From NCBI GenBank assembly GCA_963818505.1, contig CAWFSJ010000005.1:682001-746000 (forward strand): a stretch of 64,000 nucleotides of DNA, read 5' to 3'. A model generated the notes under the pieces. That model saw only the letters and a list, made by a program, of their open reading frames with translations. It had not been told where the DNA came from and did not search any database. Within the stretch, counting starts at the first letter, position 1, and every line of letters starts with the position of its first letter. Position numbers and translations under genes: made by a program. Positions 15,308 through 23,845 of the stretch are shown here, one piece after another. Source of the stretch: JADKAV01 sp963818505 (GTDB lineage Bacteria; Actinomycetota; Actinomycetes; S36-B12; UBA10799).

Positions 15308-17473
15308 ATGGCTAAGAAGACCACCGCGAAGAAGCGGCGGTTTATCGACTACCCGCGGGCGGGAAAGTCGGGGCTGCGGCGTTGGCTCCCATCGTGGAAG
15401 CTCACTCTGGCCACCATCGGGACTCTTCTCGTGGCGGCGTTCGCGGGCCTCGGTATCGCCGTGGCCACCATCGAGGTACCCAAGCCGAACGACCTGGCAG
15501 TCGCGCAGACCACCCGCATCTATTACGACGACGGCGAGACTGAGATCGGCCGCATCGGCGAGGCCAACCGCACGAGCGTGCCCATCGACCGGATCTCCCC
15601 TGAGATGCAGGCGGCGATCCTGGCCGCCGAGGACCGCGGTTACTACAGCCATGGCGGGTTCGATCCCAAAGGCCTGCTGCGCGCCACGTTCAACAACTTG
15701 ACCGGCGGCACGACCCAAGGCGCATCGACCATCACCCAGCAGTACGCGAAGAACGCATACTTGACCCAGGAGCAGTCCTTCACGCGCAAGTTCAAGGAAC
15801 TGGTGCTCTCGGTCAAGCTCGAGACGCAGGCCAGCAAGGACGACATCCTGGCCGACTACTTGAACACGATCTACTACGGCCGGGGTGCCTATGGGATCCA
15901 AGCCGCGTCACAGGCGTACTTCGGCAAGAGCGCAGCCAAACTCGACGCCGCAGAGTCCGCGTACTTGGCCGCGGTGATCCGGGCTCCTTCGTACTACGCG
16001 AGTAAAGAGGGTCAGCAGGAGTTGGAGGGACGCTGGGCCTACGTCGTGGACGGCATGGTGCAGACAGGCGCCCTGACCCAGGCGCAGGCAGATGCCCTCG
16101 ACTTCCCCGAGCCGCTGCCGTGGACGGGTGCCTTCAACTACTTCAAGGGCACCAACGGCTACCTGCTGGAGTCAGCCCGGGACGCGATGCTCGAGCTCGG
16201 TTACACCGACGACGACATCAACCTCAACGGCTACCGCGTCGTGACCACGATCAACAAGCAGGCCCAAGACGCGGCCACCGAGGCGGTGGACCTCTACGGT
16301 CCGACGTACAACACCGACGGTCTGCGGATCGGGCTGGCCAGTGTTCGGCCGGGCACCGGCGAGATCGTGGCGATGTACGCGGGCAAGAACTACCTGCGCA
16401 ACCAGCTCAACGACGCCACCCAGTCGACTGCGCTGGCCGGCTCCACGTTCAAACCGTTCGCGCTGGCGGCGGCCCTTGAGGACGGTATCGGGCTGTACTC
16501 CACATGGGACGGCTCCTCACCGCGCACGATCGAGGGCTACACGCTGCAGAACTACGGCAATGTGAGCTTCGGGACGGTGACCCTGCTCAAGGCCACGGAG
16601 AGCTCCATCAACACGCCTTACGTCGAGGTGGGTCTGACGGTGGGCACGGAGAACGTCAAGAGGGCCGCCATCCGGGCCGGTGTCCCGAAGGACACCGTCG
16701 GACTGCGCGCGGATCCCACGACCGTGCTGGGAACGGCCTCGCCGACCGCCATGGACATGGCAGACGCCTATGCGACTTTCGCCGCGCGCGGTGAGCGAGC
16801 CGAACCCGTGATGATCAAGACGGTGAAGACCGCTGATCGCCAGATCGACTACGAGTTGCAGGTCGACCCGCGTCGCGAGTTCGACCAGAACGTGGCCGAC
16901 AACGTCAACTACGCACTTCAGCAGGTCGTCAACGTCGGCACCGGTACCACGGCGCTCGGCCTGGGCCGGCCGTCAGCGGGCAAGACGGGCACGACCGACA
17001 ACAACATGTCGGCGTGGTACGTCGGGTACACCCCGCAATTGTCGACCGCGGTGATGATGGCCAAGTCCGACAAGAACGGGAACAGCGTGACCCTGGAGGG
17101 CACCGGCGGGTTGTCCAGCGTGACCGGTGGGTCATTCCCCGCGCAGATCTGGACTGCCTTCAACCAGGGTGCGCTGTCCGGCCTGCCGGTTGAGACCTTC
17201 GAACTGCCTGCCACTTTCATCGCCGGGGGGACGTCCACGGTCACGCCGTCGGCGACGATCAGCCAGAGCCCATCGGTGCAGCCCTCGCTGGAGACGACAC
17301 CATCCGGTGAGGTGACCGAGCAGCCCACGACGCAGGCGCCCACGCAAACGGTGACACCGACCCAGCCGACGCCTACGCAGTCCCCTGCGCAGGCCCCTCC
17401 GCCGACGGTGACACCGACCCAGCGCGACGTTCCGCCGCCGACGAGTCCACCGACTCAGTCGGCGAGCCCTTAG
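15308..17473 (+). CDS. ponA: Bifunctional class A penicillin-binding protein
   Basis: 721-residue membrane-anchored peptidoglycan polymerase and cross-linker. A basic N-terminus precedes one transmembrane helix (residues about 35-58). The GT51 glycosyltransferase domain has the catalytic EDR motif (E108, AAEDRGYYSHGG) and GASTITQQYAKN. The transpeptidase domain has SxxK (S379-TFK), SxN-like SSIN and KTGT (K559). The last 70 or so residues are a Pro/Thr/Ser/Gln-rich tail without PASTA domains. ATG at 15308 follows GAGGA. The 3' end overlaps the convergent GT87 gene by 101 bases, with both genes' tails low-complexity there. Orthologous by synteny to ponA1 (Rv0050). Confidence 0.94.
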   Translation: MAKKTTAKKRRFIDYPRAGKSGLRRWLPSWKLTLATIGTLLVAAFAGLGIAVATIEVPKPNDLAVAQTTRIYYDDGETEIGRIGEANRTSVPIDRISPEMQAAILAAEDRGYYSHGGFDPKGLLRATFNNLTGGTTQGASTITQQYAKNAYLTQEQSFTRKFKELVLSVKLETQASKDDILADYLNTIYYGRGAYGIQAASQAYFGKSAAKLDAAESAYLAAVIRAPSYYASKEGQQELEGRWAYVVDGMVQTGALTQAQADALDFPEPLPWTGAFNYFKGTNGYLLESARDAMLELGYTDDDINLNGYRVVTTINKQAQDAATEAVDLYGPTYNTDGLRIGLASVRPGTGEIVAMYAGKNYLRNQLNDATQSTALAGSTFKPFALAAALEDGIGLYSTWDGSSPRTIEGYTLQNYGNVSFGTVTLLKATESSINTPYVEVGLTVGTENVKRAAIRAGVPKDTVGLRADPTTVLGTASPTAMDMADAYATFAARGERAEPVMIKTVKTADRQIDYELQVDPRREFDQNVADNVNYALQQVVNVGTGTTALGLGRPSAGKTGTTDNNMSAWYVGYTPQLSTAVMMAKSDKNGNSVTLEGTGGLSSVTGGSFPAQIWTAFNQGALSGLPVETFELPATFIAGGTSTVTPSATISQSPSVQPSLETTPSGEVTEQPTTQAPTQTVTPTQPTPTQSPAQAPPPTVTPTQRDVPPPTSPPTQSASP

Positions 17474-18788
17474 CGAACGGCCCGGCAAGCGGGTCGAACT
17501 CGCCGCTGCCGTCGTTGCGGACGGGGTCGTGACGCGGTCGCAGGACGTCGCGAACGACCATGCCGCACAGCCACAGGGTGGCGAAAACGTGGATCAGGAT
17601 GGCCACCGCGTAGGCCTCGCGGGAGAGACCCTTGGCGCCTTCGGCATCAAGGCCCTCGAGGTACAACCAGATCGAGACGAAGTACAGCACCTCGGCGGCC
17701 TGCCAGATGAGCAGGTCGCGCCACCGGGGCCGGGCCAGGACCGCGAGGGGGATCAGCCATACCACGTACTGCGGTGAGTAGACCTTGTTGGTGAGCAGGA
17801 ACGCGGCGACGACCAGGAACAGCACCTGACCGACTCGCGGCATGATCGGAGCGCGCCATATGAGTAGCGCTATCGCCACAGCAGCCAGCAGCAACAAGGC
17901 GGTGGCCAGGTTGTTCAAGACGTCCGGGGGCACCTGCTGGCCCGCCGTTGTGAGCACAAGCCAGATGGACCCGAAGTCCTCCCCGCGCTGCTGGCTGAAG
18001 AGGTAGAAGCGCGACCAGCCGTCGAAGTTGATGACCATGAAGGGGACGTTGACGACCAGCCAGGCCACGACTGTCCCCGCCAAGTACTTTGCGAAAGCGC
18101 CCCAAGCGCGCGCTCGCCAAGCCAGCAGGAACATCGGCCCGAGGATGAGCAGGGGGTAGAACTTCGCCGCGATGGCCAACCCAAGGAACACCCCCGCCCA
18201 CCAGGGATGGTTGCGTGCCCAGAACGCGATGGACACGGCCACGAGTGCGACGGGCAGGAGGTCCCAGTTGACGGTTCCCGAGAGGATGATGCCCGGGGCC
18301 AGCGCCACCATGGCTGCGTCCCACGGGCGCGAGCGCTGTGCGACGGCGGTTGCCAGCACGGCGACGATCCAGCACACCAACAGCAGCAGGACATTGACAT
18401 GGAAGAACCACTCGGTGTTGCCGGAGGGGGTCATCCGGGCGGCGATCCAGACGAACACCCCGGTCAGCGCCGGGTACTCGAGGATCTGGTCCTGGGGGAG
18501 GTCGGTCACGTAGGGGATGGCCCCGTCGGCCAGCCCGCGAAGCTGGTATAGCGGGGCAATGTCCGTGTAGCACATGTGCGTGTACTTGCCCGCACCCCAG
18601 CCGTTGATCAAGCAGTAGTACTTGCTCAGGTAACCGATCACGGCTGCCGCAGCGGTCATCGCGATCAGGACGCGGTAGACCGTCCACCAAGTCAGGCCAA
18701 CCAGAGCCCTCGTACCTGCCGGCCCACCAGCGACCTCACTTCCGCTCGCGACCACCGGGTCGTCGCGGCTCGGGAGGATCGAGATCAT
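17373..18788 (-). CDS. GT87-type membrane glycosyltransferase
   Basis: 471-residue polytopic membrane protein of the DUF2029/GT87 family, polyprenyl-phosphate-sugar-dependent mannosyltransferases acting on the outer membrane face. The signatures are a first helix, then the extracytoplasmic loop with a YTDIAPLY motif (acidic catalytic position of GT-C enzymes), VTDLPQDQILEYPALTGVF, and about 10 further helices. The ATG at 18788 overlaps the upstream alr stop (ATGA), so I reject a longer frame starting at 18971. The last 35 residues are low-complexity and overlap ponA on the other strand. Rv0051 is the positional equivalent; the acceptor is unknown. Confidence 0.85.
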   Translation of the reverse strand: MISILPSRDDPVVASGSEVAGGPAGTRALVGLTWWTVYRVLIAMTAAAAVIGYLSKYYCLINGWGAGKYTHMCYTDIAPLYQLRGLADGAIPYVTDLPQDQILEYPALTGVFVWIAARMTPSGNTEWFFHVNVLLLLVCWIVAVLATAVAQRSRPWDAAMVALAPGIILSGTVNWDLLPVALVAVSIAFWARNHPWWAGVFLGLAIAAKFYPLLILGPMFLLAWRARAWGAFAKYLAGTVVAWLVVNVPFMVINFDGWSRFYLFSQQRGEDFGSIWLVLTTAGQQVPPDVLNNLATALLLLAAVAIALLIWRAPIMPRVGQVLFLVVAAFLLTNKVYSPQYVVWLIPLAVLARPRWRDLLIWQAAEVLYFVSIWLYLEGLDAEGAKGLSREAYAVAILIHVFATLWLCGMVVRDVLRPRHDPVRNDGSGEFDPLAGPFAKGSPTESVDSSAAERRAGSVSPSAEGPAQGTA

Positions 18789-20020
18789 TTCTGCGTGAGC
18801 ACCGCGTCGAACAGAGCGGTTGTGTGCCTGACCCGGCAGGACAGGGTCTCGCCGACCGACGGGGTGCGCTGACCGTGGGCCAGGCCCTCTCGCAGCGTCG
18901 CGTCGGGCAGCCACAGCATGGATACCTGCATGTGGGGGGGTTCTGCGAACCAGAGCAGTTTGTCGTCCCATTGGAAGGGCGATCGGCTGCGGCCGGTGGC
19001 CTCAAGTGCACCTGTGCCGGCCGCGATGGCCCGCTGCCGCAGCGACGTGGCCGGGGTGGGGGCGGCCATGGCCACTCCGTGCGAGGTCCCGCCACCGACG
19101 ACGAGCAGCAGCCCGTCGCTGCTGGCCTTGCGTTGCCGGTAGCCCACGGCGAACCGCCGGCCCACGGGATGTACGGCCAGGATCGTGCCTTGCGCGGACA
19201 GCGCGCTACCGTCGCCGAGCCACAAGCGCGTGCCGACGCGGGAGTTGACGGCGATGTCTGGTTCCAGTTGCCGGACCGTGGACAGCTCCTCCTCTGTGAG
19301 GTGGGAGACCCACAGGCTGTTGGTGTCGTCGGTCACGGGGCAGCGCGCCCTCAGCAGTTCCTCCAGGGCAGCGCGCCAGGTCTTGGCCCAGCCCTGCACC
19401 TCGATCACCCGCGAACTCGTTCCCCGGGGCAACTTCGTGGCGGACACGTGGTGGACCTCGGGCATGGCCAGGGGCAGGTGCAGCGCCAGGCCCTCGAGCC
19501 TGATGTGCCCGGAGCTCAGCGCCTTCTGGAACGAGTCACTACCCACCACGGCCAGCAGTTCGGTCTCCAGGATGCCGAACCGGCGCATACTCGTGATCCC
19601 CTCGATCACGATTCTGGACCCGGCGGGCAGGTCGCTGACGGCCTTGGCTGTGGCTACATCGGAAACGGTCCGGATCACCCGCCCGGCGTACCCTGCGGAC
19701 TCCAGCGAGCGCCAATGGTCTTCGGCTATGACATCGCGCGGATCCCAGGGAGAGAGCACCAGGATCTCCCCGTCGAAGTGCTCGGCTGCCCGCGCGATCT
19801 CGAACACGGTGCCGACGGCAAGCCGGTCGACTCCCAGACGGGTGGCTTCCGCGGCGAGCCGCTCGATGCCCAGGCCGTAACCGTTGCCCTTGGCCACCGG
19901 CACCAGGTCCCCCAGCCGCGCCATCCCGACATCGGCCCGGATGGCCGCACGCAGGCTGTCGCGCACCGACTCGGTGTGCAGGCGCCAGGCGGGGCCATCG
20001 ACATGCAGGGTGAATGTCAC
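18785..20020 (-). CDS. Alanine racemase-like PLP protein
   Basis: 411-residue fold-type III PLP protein related to alanine racemase. The PLP lysine motif is present (VPVAKGNGYGLG, compare the classical KADAYGHG), as is a late AVGYRQRK segment at the position of the AIGYADG motif. The catalytic MDQ motif (second-subunit tyrosine region) is not recognisable; the region reads AEPPHMQVSMLWLPD. It is therefore divergent, and its substrate may not be alanine. GTG at 20020 is preceded by TAAGAC (20028-20033) 7 bases away. It sits between a FemX-type transferase and the GT87 gene with overlapping coding ends, which points to a cell-wall amino acid function. Confidence 0.72.
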   Translation of the reverse strand: MTFTLHVDGPAWRLHTESVRDSLRAAIRADVGMARLGDLVPVAKGNGYGLGIERLAAEATRLGVDRLAVGTVFEIARAAEHFDGEILVLSPWDPRDVIAEDHWRSLESAGYAGRVIRTVSDVATAKAVSDLPAGSRIVIEGITSMRRFGILETELLAVVGSDSFQKALSSGHIRLEGLALHLPLAMPEVHHVSATKLPRGTSSRVIEVQGWAKTWRAALEELLRARCPVTDDTNSLWVSHLTEEELSTVRQLEPDIAVNSRVGTRLWLGDGSALSAQGTILAVHPVGRRFAVGYRQRKASSDGLLLVVGGGTSHGVAMAAPTPATSLRQRAIAAGTGALEATGRSRSPFQWDDKLLWFAEPPHMQVSMLWLPDATLREGLAHGQRTPSVGETLSCRVRHTTALFDAVLTQK

Positions 20021-20177
20021 GCCAGCAGTCTTACATCCCAGGTGCGCGGGCAGGTGCTGGGTCGCAGGTGTGCCTTGGTCGGCCTTGCGGGCGTCGGGGC
20101 GCAACCCGTGATGATTCGGGCGGTTTGGTTCCCGGTCGTCGGCCCCGCTTGTCGGTCGGGGCTCGACCCGGCGGGGT

Positions 20178-21299
20178 TCAACGCCGCTTGCGGTACGCCT
20201 CGTAGGCCTTGTTCCACATCGGGCGCAGAACGTGGTCCCACTCCCCGACGTACTCAAGAGCCTCTCCGCCGGTGCCCACCTTGAACTGCACCAGGCCGAG
20301 CAGGTGGTCGCCGGCAGTGAGGTTGTCGCTGATCCCGCGCAGGTCGTAAACAGCGCATCCCGACCCGAGACTGTCGGTGATCATGCGCCACTGGACGGCG
20401 TTGGAGGGCCGGACGTTGCGGCTGGCGGTGGTGGAGGCGCCGTAGGAGTACCAGGCGTGGTCGCCGACGGTGACCAGTGTCGTGGCCGCGACCACCTCCC
20501 CGTCGTGGCGGGCCAGGTACAGCCGCAGGCGCTTCGGATCCTCGGCGTTCATCGCGTCCCACATGCGCTGGAAGTAGCTCAGGCCCCGCGGGGTGAAACC
20601 GTCACGCTCACCGGTCTCGACATACACCGGGTGGAACAGGGCGAGGTCCTCGCGGGTGCCCTCCACGACCTCGACGCCGGACTTCTCGGCCTTGCGGATG
20701 TTGCGCCGCCACAACTGGTTGAAGCCGGCGAAAACCTCGTCCTCGGTGCGCCCCGCCAATGGCAGTTGGTACACGTAGCGCGGCTGCACGTCACCGAACC
20801 CGGCGCCGCCCCCGGCTTCCTGTGACCAGCCGCTGTCGCGCAGGGCCTTCTGCAGCTGCAGTCCCGTGGGCAGCTCCTCGTCGGCGGGGGCGTCGGCGAG
20901 ACGTTGAACCGTGTCGTCCGCGATGGCCTTCTTGACAGTCTCGGCATGCCAGCGGCGGGTGCCGACGGCCGGGCCCATCTTCAAGGCGAAGGCACCCTTG
21001 GTCCGGGTGTGGTCCAGGAGCGGGTCCAGCCACGCGGGAAGATCCTCGACCGCGCGGTCCCACGGCAGCACCGGACCTTCTGGGATGTAGGCCAGGTAGC
21101 GCTTGACCCGCGGGACCTGCCGGTAGAGGACCAGAGCGGTCCCTACGAGCTGCTCACCGTCGAACCATCCGACGGATTCGCTGTTCCATTCGGCTTTGAC
21201 CCCGGCCCATGCGGGGGTCTGCAGGAAGGAGACGCTCGGCTGGTCCCGGACGAAGTCCAGATGGGTCTCGGCGGTGATGGGCCGCACAGCGATGCTCAC
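20178..21299 (-). CDS. FemA/FemB-type aminoacyltransferase (lipid II branch)
   Basis: 373-residue protein with two GNAT-like halves typical of FemABX enzymes, which transfer amino acids from aminoacyl-tRNA to the peptidoglycan side chain of lipid II. Recognisable parts are an N-terminal AETHLDFVRD and SFLQTPAWAGVKAEW segment, RVKRYLAYIPEGPVL, FAGFNQLWRRNIRKAEKSGV and the C-terminal YDLRGISDNL and LLGLVQFKVGTGGE. GTG at 21299 fits the family's start and follows TAGACT by 8 bases. It lies upstream of the alanine racemase-like gene with a gap of about 160 bases. The added amino acid cannot be told. Confidence 0.88.
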   Translation of the reverse strand: MSIAVRPITAETHLDFVRDQPSVSFLQTPAWAGVKAEWNSESVGWFDGEQLVGTALVLYRQVPRVKRYLAYIPEGPVLPWDRAVEDLPAWLDPLLDHTRTKGAFALKMGPAVGTRRWHAETVKKAIADDTVQRLADAPADEELPTGLQLQKALRDSGWSQEAGGGAGFGDVQPRYVYQLPLAGRTEDEVFAGFNQLWRRNIRKAEKSGVEVVEGTREDLALFHPVYVETGERDGFTPRGLSYFQRMWDAMNAEDPKRLRLYLARHDGEVVAATTLVTVGDHAWYSYGASTTASRNVRPSNAVQWRMITDSLGSGCAVYDLRGISDNLTAGDHLLGLVQFKVGTGGEALEYVGEWDHVLRPMWNKAYEAYRKRR

Positions 21300-21441
21300 G
21301 GAATCCGAGTCTAGGCCGCCCGAGACCACAGCGGCCGTTCGCGTCAGCGCTTGGCCAGGCGAGTCAGCGACCAGCCCAGCAGGATGTTCAGCACGCACAG
21401 GCCTGGTTGAGGGTTCAATGGAAGTTGTACACACCGGCGGG

Positions 21442-21552
21442 TTGTGCCCGAATTGCGATCGGTTACTCTGGAACAGCCGTGGTATTCGCCACCGGCAGAC
21501 GCCTATGACCTCCTGTCACGGAAAGACCGTGGCCGCATGAGTCCAAAGGAGG
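21442..21552 (+). promoter_or_regulatory. rpsF operon promoter and leader
   Basis: A -35-like TTGTGC (21442-21447) and -10 TACTCT (21464-21469) with a 16-base spacer give a plausible promoter. The transcript leader contains a hairpin CACGG-AAAGA-CCGTG (21517-21531) just before a strong ribosome binding site AAAGGAGG (21545-21552). Leaders of rpsF-rpsR operons often bind the S6:S18 complex for autoregulation; this hairpin is a candidate, but I cannot verify the consensus. Confidence 0.45.
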
Positions 21553-21561
21553 TGGTCGCAG

Positions 21562-21849
21562 TTGCGTCCCTATGAAGTGATGATCATTCTCGATCCTGAT
21601 CTCGAGGAGCGGACAGTTCAGCCGAGCCTTGAGGCCTTTCTGAACGTCGTACGCCAGGACAAAGGCACCGTCGACAACATCGACATCTGGGGCCGGCGCC
21701 GGATGGCCTACGACATCCAGAAGAAGACCGAAGGTATCTACGTGGTGCTGGAACTGACTTGCACCCCGCAGACCGTGGCCGAGTTGGATCGCCAGCTCAA
21801 CCTCAACGAGTCCGTGCTGCGCACCAAGGTGCTGCGGCGAGTTGCCTGA
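21562..21849 (+). CDS. rpsF: 30S ribosomal protein S6
   Basis: 95-residue S6 protein, binding S18 and 16S rRNA in the central domain of the small subunit. The opening RPYEVMIILDPDLEE and the motif GRRRMAYDIQKKTEGIYVV are diagnostic. The start is TTG at 21562, preceded by AAAGGAGG at a spacing of 9 bases; no in-frame ATG or GTG is better placed. First gene of rpsF-ssb-rpsR-rplI. Confidence 0.97.
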   Translation: MRPYEVMIILDPDLEERTVQPSLEAFLNVVRQDKGTVDNIDIWGRRRMAYDIQKKTEGIYVVLELTCTPQTVAELDRQLNLNESVLRTKVLRRVA

Positions 21850-21905
21850 GGCGTTTTGTCGTACCCCTTTGTCAAAGTCAAGGCCTGATCGAAAGGTGAA
21901 CAACA

Positions 21906-22394
21906 ATGGTCGGTGAACCCCAAATCAACATGGTGGGCAACCTCGTTGCCGATCCCGAACTGCGTTTCACCCCGTCGGGCGTGGCTGCGGCGAGCCTGCG
22001 GATCGCAGTGACCCCGCGCAGCCGGGACAACGCCACAGGGGAATGGAAAGACGGCGAGACCGTCTGGCTGTCGGGCACTGTTTGGCGCCAGTACGCCGAG
22101 AACGTTGCCGAGTCCCTGAGCAAGGGCACCCGGGTCATCGTGATCGGTCGGCTCAAGCAGCGCTCGTACGAGACACGCGAGGGCGAGAAGCGCACCGTGT
22201 ACGAGGTCGACATCGACGACATCGGCCCGGCTCTGCGGTACGCCACAGCGAAGATCCAGAAGACCGGTCGCGCAGCCACCACCAACGAGGCCCCAGCTCA
22301 GGGAGCTTCCTCCGGTGGCGCAGACCCGTGGGGATCGCCCGCCAGCGGCGGCGGCGATGCCTGGGGCGGCGCGGTCGACGAACCACCGTTCTAA
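21906..22394 (+). CDS. ssb: Single-stranded DNA-binding protein
   Basis: 162-residue SSB. The OB fold occupies residues about 1-110 (INMVGNLVADPELRFTPSG, TGEWKDGETVWLSG). A Gly/Ala/Ser-rich linker leads to the acidic C-terminal tip DEPPF that recruits replication and repair partners. AAGGTGAAC precedes the ATG. Location between rpsF and rpsR is the standard bacterial arrangement and keeps SSB synthesis tied to the ribosomal transcript. Confidence 0.97.
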   Translation: MVGEPQINMVGNLVADPELRFTPSGVAAASLRIAVTPRSRDNATGEWKDGETVWLSGTVWRQYAENVAESLSKGTRVIVIGRLKQRSYETREGEKRTVYEVDIDDIGPALRYATAKIQKTGRAATTNEAPAQGASSGGADPWGSPASGGGDAWGGAVDEPPF

Positions 22395-22412
22395 ATCCCT
22401 AACCAACCCATT

Positions 22413-22428
22413 CCGGCCAACTGGCCGG
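22413..22428 (+). promoter_or_regulatory. Small hairpin between ssb and rpsR
   Basis: CCGGCC-AACT-GGCCGG is a perfect 6-bp stem 24 bases before the rpsR start. There is no T-tract, so it may adjust transcript levels or mRNA stability rather than end transcription. Function inferred. Confidence 0.35.
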
Positions 22429-22451
22429 GCCCGACACATCGGAGCACCACA

Positions 22452-22697
22452 ATGGCGAAGCAGCCACCTCGGCCCGTAAAGCCGATCAAGAAGAAGGCAA
22501 ACCAGCTCAAAGCAGCTGGCGTCGACAAGGTCGACTACAAGGACGTGACCTTGCTGCGCAAGTTCATCTCCGACCGCGGCAAGATCCGCGCCCGTCGCGT
22601 CACCGGCGTGACGGTGCAGCAGCAGCGGGAGATCGCCAAGGCCATCAAGAACGCCCGCGAGATGGCTTTGCTGCCGTACTCGTCGACGGCCCGCTAG
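22452..22697 (+). CDS. rpsR: 30S ribosomal protein S18
   Basis: 81-residue S18, partner of S6. The body carries YKDVTLLRKFISDRGKIRAR and VTGVTVQQQREIAKAIKNAR. There is no CxxC zinc pair, so this is the zinc-independent (C-minus) form. In actinobacteria the C-minus form is common as the primary copy next to rpsF, or as the zinc-starvation paralogue; here the rpsF-ssb-rpsR-rplI context makes it the primary copy. Confidence 0.96.
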   Translation: MAKQPPRPVKPIKKKANQLKAAGVDKVDYKDVTLLRKFISDRGKIRARRVTGVTVQQQREIAKAIKNAREMALLPYSSTAR

Positions 22698-22704
22698 GAG
22701 AACC

Positions 22705-23151
22705 ATGAAGATCATCTTGACCCAAGACGTCGAGAACCTCGGCGCGCCCGGCGACATCGTCGAGGTGAAGGACGGGTACGGCCGCAACTACCTGCTTCCG
22801 CGGGGTTACGCGATCGGCTGGACCCGCGGTGCGGAGAAGCAGATCGACCAGATCAAGCGTGCGCGTTCCGCTCGTGAGATCCGCGGTCGTGAGCACGCAG
22901 ACGAGGTGCGTTCGCAGCTCGAGGCGCTCACCGTGAACTTCGCGGCGAAGGCAGGCGAGGCCGGGCGGCTGTTCGGCTCGGTGACCTCAGCCGACGTGGC
23001 GGCGGCCATCAAGGCGGCCGGCGGACCACTTGTCGAGAAGCGGGCCATCGAGGTCGAAGGCCACATCAAGCAGCTCGGCGACTACCCGGTGCGCGTCGCT
23101 CTGCACCCCGGTGTGGATGCCACCGTCACCCTGCACGTGGTGTCTGCCTGA
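22705..23151 (+). CDS. rplI: 50S ribosomal protein L9
   Basis: 148-residue L9. The N-terminal domain MKIILTQDVENLGAPGDIVE and VKDGYGRNYLLPRGYA is classical. A long connecting helix and a C-terminal rRNA-binding domain (LFGSVTSADVAAAIKAAGG) follow. AGGAG precedes the ATG and only 7 bases separate it from rpsR. Confidence 0.97.
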   Translation: MKIILTQDVENLGAPGDIVEVKDGYGRNYLLPRGYAIGWTRGAEKQIDQIKRARSAREIRGREHADEVRSQLEALTVNFAAKAGEAGRLFGSVTSADVAAAIKAAGGPLVEKRAIEVEGHIKQLGDYPVRVALHPGVDATVTLHVVSA

Positions 23152-23167
23152 CGCTGGCGTCGCCCCG

Positions 23168-23608
23168 ATGACGATTCGCATCACGACGGTCTGCCTGGGC
23201 AACATCTGCCGCTCCCCGATCGCGGCCGCCGTGCTCGCCTCGGAACTGGCTGACCTCGATGTGGAGGTCGATTCAATGGGGACCGGCGGTTGGCACGTGG
23301 GCCAAGACGCCGATCCTCGCGCCCGAGCCGCGCTGATTCGCGCCGGGTACGAACTCGAACACAGCGCGCGTCAGGCGAGCGGTGCCGCACTGGCCGATTC
23401 GGATCTTGTGCTGGCCATGGATGCCAGCAATCGCGCGGATCTCGCACGCATGGGGGTCGAGGCGTTCCTGATTCGAAGTTTCGACCCGCATGCCGAAGAC
23501 CTCGAGGTACCCGACCCCTACTACGGTTCGGCGTCGGACTTCGATGAGGTGGTCACGATGATCAAGGCGACCGTGCCGGGGATCCGCGAGCATGTGACGA
23601 CTGGTTGA
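23168..23608 (+). CDS. Low-molecular-weight protein-tyrosine phosphatase
   Basis: 146-residue LMW-PTP. The P-loop is at the N-terminus (VCLGNICRSPIAAAVL, C-X5-R-S with catalytic Cys at about residue 9), and the general-acid loop PDPYYG is near residue 118. The ATG at 23168 is 16 bases after rplI with no clear ribosome binding site, so expression from the ribosomal transcript is likely. Such enzymes dephosphorylate tyrosine kinases or proteins of exopolysaccharide export, but no partner kinase is nearby. Length and motif spacing are normal. Confidence 0.92.
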   Translation: MTIRITTVCLGNICRSPIAAAVLASELADLDVEVDSMGTGGWHVGQDADPRARAALIRAGYELEHSARQASGAALADSDLVLAMDASNRADLARMGVEAFLIRSFDPHAEDLEVPDPYYGSASDFDEVVTMIKATVPGIREHVTTG

Positions 23609-23639
23609 GCTTCTCGAAGATCACCTGAGCCATCGGATT

Positions 23640-23782
23640 CTGTCCACATGTAACAAGTGGGTAAAATACCTGATCAGAGCCAAGTTCTGCAGTTCACAAA
23701 CTCGACTGTTCCCAGGTTTTCCACAGCTTGTGAAGTTACTGCTTCCCGGCCCGTCCACAGGCAGCACACCGCTGCGTCCACA
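23640..23782 (+). promoter_or_regulatory. Cluster of DnaA-box-like nonamers upstream of dnaB
   Basis: Four same-orientation TCCACA-centred nonamers lie within 143 bases: CTGTCCACA (23640-23648), TTTTCCACA (23717-23725), CCGTCCACA (23751-23759) and GCGTCCACA (23774-23782). The first two differ by one base from the high-GC actinobacterial DnaA box TTGTCCACA. A TTGACG at 23789-23794 could be the dnaB -35 element. The stretch 23609-23845 holds no gene. Confidence 0.6.
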
Positions 23783-23845
23783 GGCGGTTTGACGAAGGAC
23801 GCTGTTCTGGACGAATCTGTCACACCCGGAAAGTACAACTGACAT

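Noticed and set aside
23609..23845. Chromosomal origin at the DnaA-box-like cluster
   Set aside because: dnaA and dnaN do not flank it, boxes are few and imperfect, and synteny places oriC beyond the left edge of the window.
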